Shown here one piece after another: positions 44,501-54,550 of a stretch of 64,000 nt of DNA. Position numbers and translations under genes: made by a program. The stretch spans positions 12,316,288-12,380,287 of the forward strand of contig CM036251.1 in the NCBI GenBank assembly GCA_020698575.1. The letters are read 5' to 3'. The DNA comes from Bostrychus sinensis (Eukaryota; Chordata; Actinopteri; Gobiiformes; Eleotridae). A model generated the notes under the pieces. It made no database searches and was not told the origin of the DNA. It saw nothing but the letters and a program-made list of their open reading frames with translations. Every line of letters begins with the position of its first letter. Within the stretch, counting starts at the first letter, position 1.

Positions 44501-47500
44501 TCATAGACCAAGAGCATGGAGTAGTAAGAGTGGAGATGCAGAATACAAGTTCTGTGAAGTCCAGTGCAAGGTTTACGGTTTGGGGTGCCGTGTCATCTGC
44601 AGGCGCTGGTCCACTGTGTTTTCTGAAGTCTGAAGTCTATGCAATAATTTACTGTGAGGTTTTAGAGCAATGCAGCACTTCTGCTTGTGAGCTTTATCGA
44701 GATGGTGCCTTTATTATCCAGCAGGACATCAGGGTCCTGCACACACAGCCTGAAGAATCAAACACTGATTAAATAACTGTGGTATTACAGTCCTTGATTG
44801 GCCGGCAGCAAACTATCCAGACCTGAACCCCATAGAGAGTCTATATGGAGTATTGTCAGGAGGAAGATGCCACATGGCACACAAAAGCCCCAAAAGTCCC
44901 AAACACGTAGGCTAGTTTTCCAAATGCTAAAAATGTCATCTACCTTCTAGTGTGCAGTGATTCGTATACTGATTTGGCATAAATTTAATGCCAGATGTCC
45001 TTCCTGACACAACCCTCTCTGTTTATTTGGGTTTAGGACTGGCACAAAGAGTACACAAGTGGCTTCTTGGGGCTGGATTCACTCTGTATGTATTAAATCT
45101 ATATAATATACTGTGTGCATTTCACTTTTTGAATTGAACTACTGAAAAAAAAAAAGAAAAAAAAATTCAACACAATATCCTATTTAACTTTTTTTAATGC
45201 ACCTGTTCATGCAAAAAAGTAAAAAACAAAAAACGCATGCCATCTCATTTTTTATAGAGCAAGAGCTGACATTTTAAGACGTGCTTCATGCAAACCAACA
45301 CCAACGGGACACGAGGACAGAAAAGTGCACAGACAGTAAAAAGCAGACAGAGGCTGATGACGGTTATGGTGTGAGGAGACAAGAAAAAGATGTTTCTACC
45401 GCTCGACAACCAGGACCGTCTTGCGTCTGAGGCGTGTTAGCACACTAGCCATGCAAGAGCCACACTGCGCAAGGAACAACCACAGGGTTAGTTGGCACAA
45501 GTCCAGCTTTCAGCACCAAAAAGCTGCTGTTAAATATGGAGATAAATAAAGATACAGCATGTTTGACAAGTAGCAACAAAGTAGAAATGTTAATATATCT
45601 GCTAAAAAATTACATGAATGATATTATTTTGACAAGATACAAGCATTTAACTCAACTATAGTGTCAGATACATTACCTGTTTCTTTACATTTTATCCAAG
45701 GATTTTGTTAGCATACAGGTGGAACAAGCACTTTTCAATTCATATAATTACTTTTATGAGCAAGATGGAAATATTTGTCATGACTAAAATCGCTCTGTAC
45801 AAAGTTATTTTACACAATGCAATCAAAAAGTCTTTTAAAAACGTACCTTTGTTCTCGAAGTTTTTCAATATACTCAAACTTTGGCGTGAGTTTCCCGTTT
45901 GAAGTGATGACGGCCTTAAAGGTAAATGGAACAAAACCATATTGAATAAGTTATAACGTTAGAGTAGAAATTGGTATGTTTTTGAAGTTTAAACTCACGT
46001 CTCGAACTTGTGGACTGAATTCTTCTTCGTCCAACGGTCTGGTAGCGTCTGAAGGCAACTGACAACAAAACATCCAACTCATCAAAAATATGCCTTACTT
46101 TTATAGCCTGTTGCAGTGCTCTCCCAAAGCAAACTCAACAGTTGCAAAGATGCACAATCCCACCAGCAACTTTGTTTCACCTCCTTACCATCAAAAAGGT
46201 CTTACCATCTCCCAAATGTATGGGAAGAGCCGGTCGCCAAAGTACTCTGTGGCCTCTATGGGGAGCTGAGCGGGCAGGTTGTCAATGGAGCACATGAGGA
46301 TCCCGTTTCCTTCAACACTGCCATAAAACAATAGCATTAGACTGAAAAAACTTGAAGACGACTAGGATTAGACTAGCTTTAGATAGGACAGGGCAATAAC
46401 AAGAAATGTCTCCAAGTACTTTCTAAATGTATAAAAGTACTTGCACCGATAAGTGAGTGTCAATCAGTGACCTCTAAACATATTAATAAAACATTATTTG
46501 CAGAATTGCTATAAGGGAAGTACTTGTAATGCAGTATAAGATCAGATCAAAAGATGCTTCCATACTGCACAATACTGGTATCTGTACAACCATAGGGTTT
46601 TTGGCTTTTTTTAATGATTACTGGCTGTGAAAGAGGTAGTAAATATATCACACAACAGCTAGCAAATGTACTAAATGTATGTGTTTATTTATTGTCTATT
46701 TGACAAAGCTAATGCACAATGTCTGTATTGTACCAAACAGAGATAGCTAAAATGCTAATTATATGGGTTAAAAAAAAGAACAGAGAATTGCAAATCTGTG
46801 ACCCCTTATTTATGTCCTAAGGCTTAAATGTACTTTTAACTCAGCCTTTTCCAAAATAAAGAGCATTGCGGCCCCCTTATAACGCAGAGTGATGGATAAA
46901 AATTGCTGAATTAAATAATTTTTTAAAATAAATACTTCATTGTATTTAATTTTAAACTCAATTTATTGTTTTCAGCTTAATGAAGACCAGGGGTTCTCAA
47001 ACATTTTGGAGCCAGGGACACCTTACAGGAGAGAAGAAATCCCAAGGACCCCCTTATAGCGTCCTCCACTCCCAATCAACGTGACTTATACGATGTGTCA
47101 CATTATTTTTCAAGAGTTTTAAATGTCCTAAAACCAAATGTGAGTGAGGGTAATTTGCTCAGAATGTTTATTTTATTACCAGAGTGGTTCCAATTACCAT
47201 TTATGAATGTTAAATGCAATGATATACTATAACAAAATTAATCGTTAAAAATTATTATAATTTTATTACAGTTTTTTTTTTTTTTTCCATGGACCCCCAA
47301 CCTGGTGTGGATGTAGACAACCTCTGCTGGTTCCCCTGCAGTACCGTCAAAGCCCAGCAGGGAGCCCAGGACCACACTTTGGTAACAGTTACTGCAGTCG
47401 TGTCCATTGTGTTCAGGTATAGCAAGACTCACACTGTTGTCAAACCATGATTATAATCACATAATGGAAGTACTGCAGTCTCAAATGTTGACAAAATTGT

Positions 47501-50500
47501 AACTGGGGGGTCATCGGGTTCCTGGCTGGATACAATATGCAACCATTTTTAGGAACAGAACGATCTAGGATGATTGAAACTAGAAACAGAACAATTTCTA
47601 AGTAGGCCTATATTTTACTTTTTTTTTTTTTTACTTTGTTGGGAAGCATCCTTTTTAAAGTAAATCGCTCTTTTTGTAACCATAATATATATTAAATTAT
47701 ATTTGGACAGTTTAATTACACAGATTAAAAAAAGAGCCAGTTCAAATATTAAACCATTGAAAGTGGGTGTTTTTTTACCTGTCATGGTCGATGTGCTGGT
47801 CGGCGTCGTACATACAGAAAGGCTTATCGATAGTGGTGCACTCGGTCATGAACTCTATAGAGCCACCAGCGTCAGCCGATATGTCACAGATGGCTAACAG
47901 TCTGCGGTAAGGACAAGAGGTGCTTTTATCAGGCTGACCTTCTCACGCTATGCTCACCCTGAAAACACGACTCAAGGTAAAGAGCTATGCCCTTTGACCT
48001 TTAGAGATATTCAGCAGTGAAAGCCATTCAGCAGTCAATGTCAGCGACAGCAGCACTGTCACATTCAAGAAAGTAAAGGTTTAAGGACAAGTACAGGCTG
48101 CATGAAGAGGCCTATTCCTATGAGTTTATTTATACAATGGTGAAAAAAAAAGAGAAAAAAAATCAAGCCTGCTGCAACACGTAACCCTTGTATTATATTT
48201 CTTTTAAAATATAACCATCTATCCAAAACTGAAGCCATAGCCAGGCTTAACTTCACCTGTCAGCAGTTATGTACTATAACATTAGAGTCTGCACTCAAAA
48301 GTCTTACTTGTGGGGCAGTGCTGGTGATCCCCCGTTGTTCCTGGGTGAGTTTTTGGGTGGTCTTATTAACTTTTGGGCATCCAAGCGTCGGAGGAGTCGG
48401 GGAGTGTGTGGGTCCCAGTAAATACCATTGATCAGGCAAGTGGTGTATGGTGCTACCTGTTAGAGAAGCTGATTTAGTTTTATTCATTCAGTAGGACACA
48501 AGTCATTTTACAGAGGTCAGTTAACTTACACTGGTCCTAAAATGGGATGTGTACAGTTCGGGGTGGTTCTCGTACTCCATGGGGTCATAAAGGCCATCAC
48601 TTTTCCTCATGAGATGGTGGTGTCGACTCAGGACAGTAGCATAAACTTTGGTCATATCTAAAAATAGAGACAGACAGCCAAACATTAAATTATGCAAAAT
48701 CGACTTTTCTGAGCTTTCTACCATGTTATAATGGTGTTTCCTCATAAAAAAAAAAACATACCTGGAGTCGTGTTTTTGTTTCATTTGTGCATGTTTGAGT
48801 AATCCTCTATTTTTTTTTTACAGCGAGTTTGTGAGAGGCCAAAACGGCTCATTTCACCGGTGTCTGCCTGTTCCACCTGACTACGCCCCTCCCCCCTCAC
48901 AATCCTGACCCGTTCAGGAAGCACTGCTACAGCTCACGCCTCCCCTGCCGCAACCAAACAAACCCACCCCTGAACTGCAGCGGACAACACTCAAACACTG
49001 CACCGACATGTTTTTGTGAGGAGGGCTGAAGAGGTGTGCCAGCAGCAGGACAGCAGGGAGGAAGGACTCTTAGGGGCCGTTTAGACAACACATTTTGCCG
49101 AATCCACAAAGGTTTGGGCGCAGAATACGAGGCTTTTATGTCTCATACGTTCATATTTAGTCAGTAAGTGTCAGTAATATATGTACAAGTGCTTACTTTT
49201 AGGAAAGACTTTATGAGAATGGCTTCAGAAAACCACAAGTTCCTAAAGTAGTTCAAAAGTTACAGACCGACCCTCTGCAGTTTACTTACTGTGTGCTGTA
49301 GGGCATTTGCGGGGCCCAAAGTGCCATTTGCTGGACAAATACAGGTACTACAGTTTATGTCCATTTTCCTTATACCTCAGCGTTTTCGTGTAAATGCGAA
49401 TTGCAGGCAGCATGACTGTTATGCTTTCCTGAGCAGCATTGTTGTGTAAACAGGCCCTTAAAGTGACAGGGACCCATCTGAGCATTTTTTTGAAGAGTCA
49501 AATGATGAGTTTTTTAAACATTTTTTCAATAATTATTGCGTTTTCTGACGAACAAAACATAAGATGCTGATCTAGATGTGTCCTAAATTAATTTAAAAGA
49601 CTTTCAAAAAAAGCATAATATAGGCTCTTTAGGAAAGTGGTACTATATTTCAAATAAACTTGACCTCAATAAAAATAAAAACACATTTACCTCCAGACTC
49701 TGAAACATCTTTCAGCTCGTGTGGCTCCACATACTCAACGGGAAGCTCATTGATAATGTCCTGGGCTCCCTATAAGATCAAGCATAGTCATTATACTTTA
49801 CAGTATGTGCAGAAATCCTAAAGTTAATTTCAATACCTTCCTAAGCCTTTTTAGGGACCTTCTTAAAACATTTTAAGACCACTTTAAGCTATAATAAGCA
49901 ACACACTTTGAACTTCATAAACAGTTGTAGTTTGCAACCACGTCACATAACCAAAATTTTAATACCAACAAAGTTTAATATCTAAAAAAATTGCAATCAA
50001 AACGTTAGATACTTTTTAAGACCCCATGAACACTCTGTACTTATTAGGTGGGTAGTAACTTGGTCACAACAATGTCAAAAAATGTGTTTAACTCTTGCCA
50101 TTCTAAAAGCGCCATTATAAATTAATTAGTTCCTCACTCTATCAAGGTTTTTTTTTTTAAATCACCTGACTTTGAGCAACTGTTTTACCACAGGTTTAGC
50201 AATATATCTTGTGAAATGTGATGTGTGTGTGCAATATTTAGTGATGTGTAATGTAAAAAATATGCTTCGATTTAGTATATTTTGATACATAATATAGTAG
50301 CTATTATTGAGCCAGTGACAAAAAGATAAGAAATTCAGTGGCTCAGCATTATTGGTGACATGTCACTGTGACATTCTACTGACTCCACTCTGTATGTTTG
50401 TTTTTAGGGATGAATAAGCCTCCTACCTTTGATACATTTCCAGTTCCTGTAAAACAAAATGTCATAGGGCCAATAGACTTTGGCATGAGTCCCATAGAGA

Positions 50501-51651
50501 TCTCATAGCCACAGTCCCTCACTGCCTGGATGGCCTGGTAGACGTTTCTGTAGTTATGAGCCATACCGATGTGCTATTGATCAAAGAGAAAACAGAGCAG
50601 TGAAGGTCAATATTTGTTAGTATTAAGTACCACAAAAGGTTTAAGTTATCTTACCATAAAGGGAGTGTTGTGACCGAGAGCGAGAAAACGTAGCCCCAGT
50701 CCATGCAAAATGTTTATCATTCCTACAAAAGAAGAATTAAACAACTGATTAGGATAGGAAAGCAAAAGTGTTTTCCCTTGTACTAAAGCTCCCATGGTCA
50801 CTGTAACGTTTATTCATAATGTAGACAAAGCAGATGAACATACTTTTTTTTGTTTACATTGTAGTTCAACACATTTCTGTATTGTTAAATTGTGGTAAAT
50901 AAGAGGATTATAAAATGAAATTAAAGTATTCAAAGTATAAAGTAACTAAAACTGGATTTTTGTCTTTGGTACCTGCGACTCCAGCCCACTGTCCGAAAGC
51001 CACAATACGGAAACCGTTAGCATCCACCATCTTCTCGTAGTCAATCAGCCGAACCTCCTGAAAAAGCAAAATATGCACTGCTCTTTACTCACATTGCAGA
51101 CATAAACATAAAACTCTTACAGGAAAAGTCGTGCAAACATACAGTACAACTATTCTGGAAACATGTCGGTGTCCTTGCAAACAGTCAAAACACTTGCTAC
51201 ATAGTCAGCACCTGATAAAACATTTGCTAAAATTTTTGGTGAACTCCCTTCCTACTAACACCAAGTTCTTCATTAAAGCATAAAGAGTTTGGTCTTTGCT
51301 GGGCAACTCTATCTGGATTTTGATAATCTGTAATAAAATTGTATGGCTGTGCGGTTTCACAAGTTTTAAATATATACTGATATAATTCATTTATCATAAA
51401 AACAATTCAGTTTATGCTGTGGTAACAGGAGAGCCAACATTTAAGAGAAAAAGACACGCACATCCACAAAAAACCATACGATTGTGTGCTGGATCAAGAA
51501 AGGTACATTCAAAAGTAAGAAAAAGTAGGATCCGCGCAACAATGCTTTTTTGCTGCAATTTTAATTTTTCACCACGAGTGACATTTTGGGCACCTGCCCT
51601 TCATCAGATATGTCTAAAAGGAGGGCCAGACTGCTGCTCTGCCTGTTTGTG

Positions 51652-51684
<33 letters not shown>

Positions 51685-53127
51685 TTGTAAATAGGTCCTG
51701 AAAAACTACCACCAGTATGTTGTTCACAAGCTCCTGCTATCTGGGGAAAAAATGTTGAGAAAGATATTGTTTATCAAAATATGAACAAGCTATATTGAGA
51801 TATATTTTTCAGTTCCTATCGCCCTGCCCTGCGCCACCTCTTACCATGAGATAAACTGAAAGATATATAAACTGGTCAAATATATTGACTGTTTAACAGT
51901 ATGTGGACTAACTATGTGGGCTAACAGCTCATAAAGACTACATTTAGGGGTTTGTTACCTTCTTTAGCAGATCCTCCAGAAGTCCCATGTTGGCCTCTTG
52001 AGCTTTGATAGTGTGGGAAAAGAAAGCATATGTCTTCTTTGGAATAACAATCTCCTCTGGCATCCTCTTCACTCCGATTATGAGCGATGCTTCAGAAATA
52101 TCCTCCTGAATAACTGCCCCAGCCTTCACATAGTACTACAACAATAAAAAAAAACATTTGTAGATGAGAAATTGTTTAGCCAAAGAAAGACCAAGTGTAG
52201 AGACCTCAATAAATTTACCATTGTGTTAGAGATATAATAAAGACACGAGTATGTGAAGAATAAAACATTATAAGACATTTTATTTAAGCAATGCGGTCTT
52301 TCACTTTACTTTGATTTTGCATTTCTTTTGTACATTACTTACTGCATGTACAATATAAGTAGTCATAGTAATATATAGATGAACTGTCATTCCTATTCCC
52401 AACCACATTTGGTACAGCTTTGTTAAAGTACTGCAAATATTGTGTATAAGTATATAAGTAAACATTAGTATTTCAGACAAAAAGCTCAAGTTAACACTAT
52501 ACAACTACTCAAAATATAAGCTGCTCCAAACTTACTATCAATAAACTTGTGGATAAAAATGAAATGTACAAACAGAATAGGATAGAAAAGTACATCGCAA
52601 ATCATCACAATATCAGCAAATGCACTGTCAATATTACAATAATGTTATGGTCCTGCATGCAACTCTTATATGCATTCAAAATCACGGCTCTATTTAGTCC
52701 TGGTTTAGTCTTGTTTTAGTCCTTGTTTATTCTTTGTTAAGTTTTAATTTTGACTTACAATGTCATAGTTATTGCAACACATGTTTTTACTAATACTGTT
52801 ACTGTTTTAATAACGTGCAGCCCTAAATCAAAATCTATATGCAGGTCAACAAGTCACTTAAGCTGACTAATTTGAAAAAGTCTTATCTCCCAGAATTCCC
52901 ACCCTTACTTTCTCATGTATAGCTCTGCCATTGGAGTGTTGCACTAGGACTTTGACGCCGGCGTTGGTGAGCTTCTTAACGTGTCGAGGGGCCAGAGGGG
53001 CTCTTCTCTCCCAGGGGTTGATGTCTTCTCTGCGGATGGCAATGATGGCTCGGTGGTGTTCATATCGGCGCTGGCCTGTGAGGCAGCTTGGCGTCGCCCG
53101 ACCTCGGTGGCGCAGCAATCTGAACAT
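32442..53127 (-). CDS. aass: aass: alpha-aminoadipic semialdehyde synthase, mitochondrial (23 coding exons, 929 aa)
   Basis: Bifunctional enzyme of mitochondrial lysine catabolism. The N-terminal lysine-ketoglutarate reductase (LKR) condenses lysine with 2-oxoglutarate to saccharopine; the C-terminal saccharopine dehydrogenase (SDH) cleaves it to aminoadipate semialdehyde and glutamate. Exons, 5' to 3' on minus: 53127-52909, 52135-51959, 51057-50973, 50722-50655, 50573-50427, 49769-49691, 48657-48530, 48456-48308, 47901-47779, 46317-46206, 46058-45999, 45914-45847, 38565-38444, 38281-38152, 38021-37911, 37789-37681, 37594-37454, 37373-37206, 36772-36680, 36582-36467, 35336-35248, 33720-33544, 32560-32442. 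They sum to 2790 nt, an unbroken frame of 929 codons plus stop (human protein 926). An Arg-rich leader (about residues 1-26) fits mitochondrial import; LKR spans about 27-465; the SDH Rossmann motif GSGYVSGP starts at residue 490. The start is the only in-frame ATG before REDINPWERRAPL. A 7.3-kb intron separates the two modules and holds a LINE. Confidence 0.97.
32830..33185 (+). mobile_element. LINE 3' fragment (L2-like) in aass intron
   Basis: Plus-strand frame 32848-33069 reads LHWLPVSFQIDFEMLLITFK and HAPSYICDLLSPCVPDRCLR, the conserved C-terminus of fish LINE polyproteins. It is followed by CTGTAAAGCACTTAGTAACG and an ATAAAGACACTATTATTATT tail. 3' end only; antisense to aass. Confidence 0.75.
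33544..33720 (-). CDS. aass: aass coding exon 22
   Basis: KGERDMIVLRNDVGLRHPTG, then YGDPNGFTAMAKTVGYPVAI and AARMVLDG; matches the C-terminal SDH segment. 177 bp. Confidence 0.96.
33970..34770. repeat. diverged DNA-transposon-like repeat
   Basis: Left edge (CAAGGTTCCTTCAG...TTTAATGCTTTTTAATACC) and right edge (GCTTTTTAATGCCCTGCGGG AACCCTTTG) are roughly inverted. The interior has ATCGAT-rich stretches (34120-34270, 34440-34520). A related AAGACC-rich block is at 49820-50030. No target duplication found. Confidence 0.4.
34850..35115 (-). repeat. SINE family copy (inverted)
   Basis: GAGCCTATCCCAGCATT, CATTCATTCACTATGGGCAA, TTTAGAGTCACC and GTCTTTGGACGG: reverse complement of the family seen at 7275 and 22185. 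Confidence 0.6.
35248..35336 (-). CDS. aass: aass coding exon 21
   Basis: FGMLSDDAVPHADSVLAALA then KHLETKLSF; 89 bp. Acceptor gtgcag, donor gtaaga. Confidence 0.95.
35337..36466 (-). other. aass intron, no gene seen
   Basis: 35430-35930 is GC-richer and appears single-copy; a 104-codon plus-strand ORF there has no recognisable similarity. The rest is AT-rich. Confidence 0.35.
36467..36582 (-). CDS. aass: aass coding exon 20
   Basis: KDILCKQMGLSSSLSQEAFE then EAVYEQIGKDDFRMETLR; least conserved part of the protein; ends two bases into a Trp codon. Confidence 0.93.
36680..36772 (-). CDS. aass: aass coding exon 19
   Basis: 31 codons, GFSNAMSGFVKLGLINSQPC to SSSVTW. Phase 0-0. Confidence 0.95.
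37206..37373 (-). CDS. aass: aass coding exon 18
   Basis: 56 codons including FFPGFNLEGFPNRDSTKYAE and YGIQSAHTLIRGTLRFR. Phase 0-0. Confidence 0.96.
37454..37594 (-). CDS. aass: aass coding exon 17
   Basis: 47 codons, VESYSSFCGGLPAPECSDSP then LRYKFSWSPYGVLMNTISPA; CGGLPAPE and FSWSP-GVL conserved in SDH. Phase 0-0. Confidence 0.96.
37681..37789 (-). CDS. aass: aass coding exon 16
   Basis: ALEAGITIVNEMGLDPGIDH then MLAMECIDQANADGCT; GLDPG-DHMLAM is the conserved SDH signature. Confidence 0.96.
37911..38021 (-). CDS. aass: aass coding exon 15
   Basis: MLPYSFHPLIAKHCIQRKVN then MVTASYLSPAMKELES; MVTASY is a conserved SDH motif. 111 bp. Confidence 0.96.
38152..38281 (-). CDS. aass: aass coding exon 14
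   Basis: ASVLLRQAEELAAKYPNTIP then VVLDASSQEGHLDSLVKDHD LVI; 130 bp. Donor gtgcac is non-consensus but GT. Confidence 0.93.
38444..38565 (-). CDS. aass: aass coding exon 13: SDH nucleotide-binding motif
   Basis: EKAQIMKKSGMKRVLLLGSG then YVSGPVVEYLTRDDKTQVTV; the glycine-rich G-S-G-Y Rossmann loop opens the saccharopine dehydrogenase domain. Confidence 0.96.
38566..39885 (-). other. aass LKR/SDH-boundary intron, unique part
   Basis: No gene seen. 39100-39470 is moderately GC-rich with no repeat signature I recognise; it could hold regulatory sequence. Confidence 0.35.
39893..43253 (+). mobile_element. RTE-like non-LTR retrotransposon (LINE), near full length
   Basis: 3361 bp with target duplication TAATTAT at 39886-39892 and 43254-43260, 5' end CCTTGAACCGCCACCTTACC and 3' tail (ATGG)n. 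Plus-strand frames: APE endonuclease (40124-41011; WNVTSL, GDFNAHVG), linker (41098-41673), reverse transcriptase (41606-42820; GFRPGRGT, FADDVVLLA) and C-terminal part (42723-43225). Against the copy at 10371-12918, single-base insertions at about 40995, 41068, 41670 and 42720 break the ORF, so it is dead. The two copies differ at only a few residues per hundred, so the family moved recently. Antisense to aass, in the intron between its two enzymatic modules. Confidence 0.92.
43261..44060 (-). other. aass intron, AT-rich, no gene seen
   Basis: Contains an A-run at about 43819-43838. Nothing else recognised. Confidence 0.35.
44265..44890 (+). pseudogene. Tc1/mariner transposase fossil
   Basis: Plus-strand fragments in two or three frames match Tc1-like transposase motifs in order: a segment around FAFNLGIIDQEHGVV, WGAVSSAGAGPLCFLKS, LYRDGAFIIQQDI (around the second catalytic Asp), then VLDWP and PDLNPIESLYGV in another frame. 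Frameshifts and stops throughout; no inverted ends located. Antisense to aass. Confidence 0.7.
44985..45070. repeat. dispersed repeat fragment
   Basis: GCCAGATGTCCTTCCTGACA CAACC...GGACTGGCACAAAGAGTACAC recurs at 5020-5110 and 20090-20150, and inverted at 28160-28235 and 22530-22565. Confidence 0.5.
45847..45914 (-). CDS. aass: aass coding exon 12: LKR-SDH linker
   Basis: AVITSNGKLTPKFEYIEKLR EQ; 68 bp. Acceptor tttaag, donor gtacgt. The following 7.3-kb intron separates the LKR and SDH halves. Confidence 0.93.
45999..46058 (-). CDS. aass: aass coding exon 11
   Basis: 20 codons, LPSDATRPLDEEEFSPQVRD, phase 0-0; end of the LKR module. Confidence 0.93.
46206..46317 (-). CDS. aass: aass coding exon 10
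   Basis: (S)VEGNGILMCSIDNLPAQLP, IEATEYFGDRLFPYIWEM; 112 bp; donor gtaaga. Confidence 0.96.
46992..47396. mobile_element. hAT-like MITE relic in aass intron
   Basis: Left end CAGGGGTTCTCAAAC resembles the exact ends of the MITE at 28510; right end CACTTTGGTAACAGTTACTG is diverged. No target duplication recognised, so limits are tentative. Confidence 0.45.
47779..47901 (-). CDS. aass: aass coding exon 9
   Basis: LLAICDISADAGGSIEFMTE then CTTIDKPFCMYDADQHIDHD; 123 bp; DISAD-GGSIEF is strongly conserved in LKR. Confidence 0.96.
48308..48456 (-). CDS. aass: aass coding exon 8
   Basis: VAPYTTCLINGIYWDPHTPR LL... to GSPALPHK; 149 bp; acceptor aacag, donor gtaaga. Confidence 0.95.
48530..48657 (-). 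CDS. aass: aass coding exon 7
   Basis: (D)MTKVYATVLSRHHHLMRKS, DGLYDPMEYENHPELYTSHF and RTS. The HHHL run is conserved in AASS. Donor gtaagt. Confidence 0.96.
48658..49690 (-). other. aass intron, no gene seen
   Basis: 48840-49100 is GC-richer with no coding signal on either strand supported by splice sites. No repeat recognised. Confidence 0.35.
49691..49769 (-). CDS. aass: aass coding exon 6
   Basis: GAQDIINELPVEYVEPHELK then DVSESG; 79 bp; donor gtaaat. Confidence 0.95.
50427..50573 (-). CDS. aass: aass coding exon 5
   Basis: 49 codons beginning HIGMAHNYRNVYQAIQAVRD and ending in the glycine-rich GTGNVSK. Phase 0-0. Confidence 0.96.
50655..50722 (-). CDS. aass: aass coding exon 4
   Basis: (G)MINILHGLGLRFLALGHNTP FM; 68 bp; acceptor ttgtag, donor gtaaga. 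Confidence 0.94.
50973..51057 (-). CDS. aass: aass coding exon 3
   Basis: EVRLIDYEKMVDANGFRIVA then FGQWAGVA: LKR core. 85 bp, ends one base into a Gly codon. Confidence 0.95.
51058..51958 (-). other. aass intron with poly(A) run
   Basis: A run of about 30 A at 51651-51681 follows TCATCAGATATGTCTAAAAG-type sequence; possibly a retroposed fragment. Nothing coding. Confidence 0.35.
51959..52135 (-). CDS. aass: aass coding exon 2
   Basis: 59 codons, YYVKAGAVIQEDISEASLII to MGLLEDLLKK, with KTYAFFSHTIKAQEANM. Phase 0-0; acceptor ttgtag, donor gtaaca. Confidence 0.96.
52136..52908 (-). other. aass intron 1 (after coding exon 1)
   Basis: AT-rich; contains an inverted fragment of the AAACCAGG repeat family at 52690-52745. 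No gene seen. Confidence 0.35.
52909..53127 (-). CDS. aass: aass coding exon 1: leader and LKR start
   Basis: 73 codons. MFRLLRHRGRATPSCLTGQR is Arg-rich without acidic residues, typical of a mitochondrial presequence. It is followed by AIRREDINPWERRAPLAP, the conserved LKR N-terminus. Donor gtaagg. Confidence 0.95.
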
Positions 53128-53176
53128 GGTTGGTTCTTCCCTCAGGACAAAAACATGCAGCTACACACTGCTGAGG

Positions 53177-54381
53177 CATCAACATGCAGAAAGATAAACT
53201 CAGATAAACATCATGGTTATTGTTATTCAAAATAGACTGATAATGTTGTTTTGCCAAAAATGACTCAGAGGTAAATGAGCAAGTTGAGTTTGCTTCTGGG
53301 AAAGCACTGCTTAAAAACAGGTGATACACTTCCACATCAAATAAACCCTACTGTGCTACAAAACACCACACAAAAGACAACACCCTAGCCATTTACAGAT
53401 GTGAACTATAATTCTCCAGACCATCGAACTTTCCAGATCACAAATTTGATTATGAATTTAGAAACATATAAGAGACGGCAGACAAAATCAATGTGGGTAA
53501 AATACCTTTTGTGCCTCTTCAATAAGTCTTAGTTTGTCAATGTATTCAAGTGTATTCCTTTTTACATAGTCATTACACCCAACTGATTCACTAATATATG
53601 AAAGTATGAAATAACCCAACTCAGTGGCACACCCCAAGACACTGTTATTGTTGCCAATGCCATAAAAAAAACAAAACAAAAAAAAAAACAAACAAACAAA
53701 CAACAGAATGCTTTGGATAGCTTACTGAATTTTATCTAACCCACTTTCTTGTCAGTTCTGCTTGAAAACTAGTTTATGCTGGATGTGAGGGTACTATGTT
53801 AATGTGTTTTGGTTAAACTTTCCACTCAGGGCTTGCCATTGTCTGTGTGGCCTTCTCACCTGAAGAACAACAAATGAGAAGGAAAGGCCATACATCTGAA
53901 TAAGCTAGAACCAGGTAAATATCTGAACACCTCTTCAGGCTATAAATGTTTTACATACAGAAAAAATAAGAAGCGAGGCAAACTACAATGCTATAGAATA
54001 AAGAATGCCAAAGAATGCTAAAGAATGAGAAGCTATGTTACCAATAGATAGATACCTTATGTGGCAAGACGAGTTTGCATGTAGACACACTGGAGTTGCG
54101 AAATATAGGATTTATTACTTAAGGGAAATAACATTAAATCTCGTATACGATTTATTACACGTGTTACTGCAAAACAGGGCCAAACATATTTCAACAGGAA
54201 TGCAATTTGACGCCAGACTGCAGCTAGGAGACATACTTGAACCTTCACCAGTTTGTAAGCTACTGTATCCCCCTCTGTACCACACAGGACAGTTCCGGTG
54301 TCGTGCCAAACTATTTACATACAGCACGCGACTCGTAGACACCAAAACGTAAAATTACAAATATTTATCGTGTGGACCCAC
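53177..54381 (-). other. probable intron between aass UTR exon and coding exon 1
   Basis: No coding signal; (AAAC)n at 53668-53702. 53830-54350 is single-copy in appearance. Confidence 0.35.
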
Positions 54382-54545
54382 CTTCTGACCGCTCTGTGCT
54401 GACCTCGCCGACCCCAGTCGAGGAAAAAGTGACCACAGTTCACGGACAACAGCGCAGTGTCACCCTGAACCTGAGGTGAACCGAGGTATGCGAGACTACG
54501 CTGCACACAGCAGCACCGCACGCCGAGACGCTTAACCAACACACT
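54382..54545 (-). other. aass: probable aass 5' untranslated exon
   Basis: GC-richer block ending in a donor (CAGAAG|gtgggt at 54382/54381) upstream of the coding start. A matching acceptor (cctcag near 53171-53176 or gtgtag near 53161-53166) precedes the ATG. The 5' boundary is a guess placed at the promoter motif. Needs cDNA support. Confidence 0.45.
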
Positions 54546-54550
54546 TCCGG
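54543..54550 (-). promoter_or_regulatory. ETS/GABP-type promoter motif upstream of aass
   Basis: ACTTCCGG (CCGGAAGT on minus) at the upstream edge of the probable first exon. Such sites are frequent at start sites of TATA-less promoters of nuclear genes for mitochondrial proteins. An NRF1-like TTGCGCACGCGTAG lies further upstream at about 55009-55022. Confidence 0.35.

Noticed and set aside
48308..48456. Possible frameshift in aass exon 8
   Set aside because: An apparent extra T disappeared on recounting; the exon is 149 bp and in frame.
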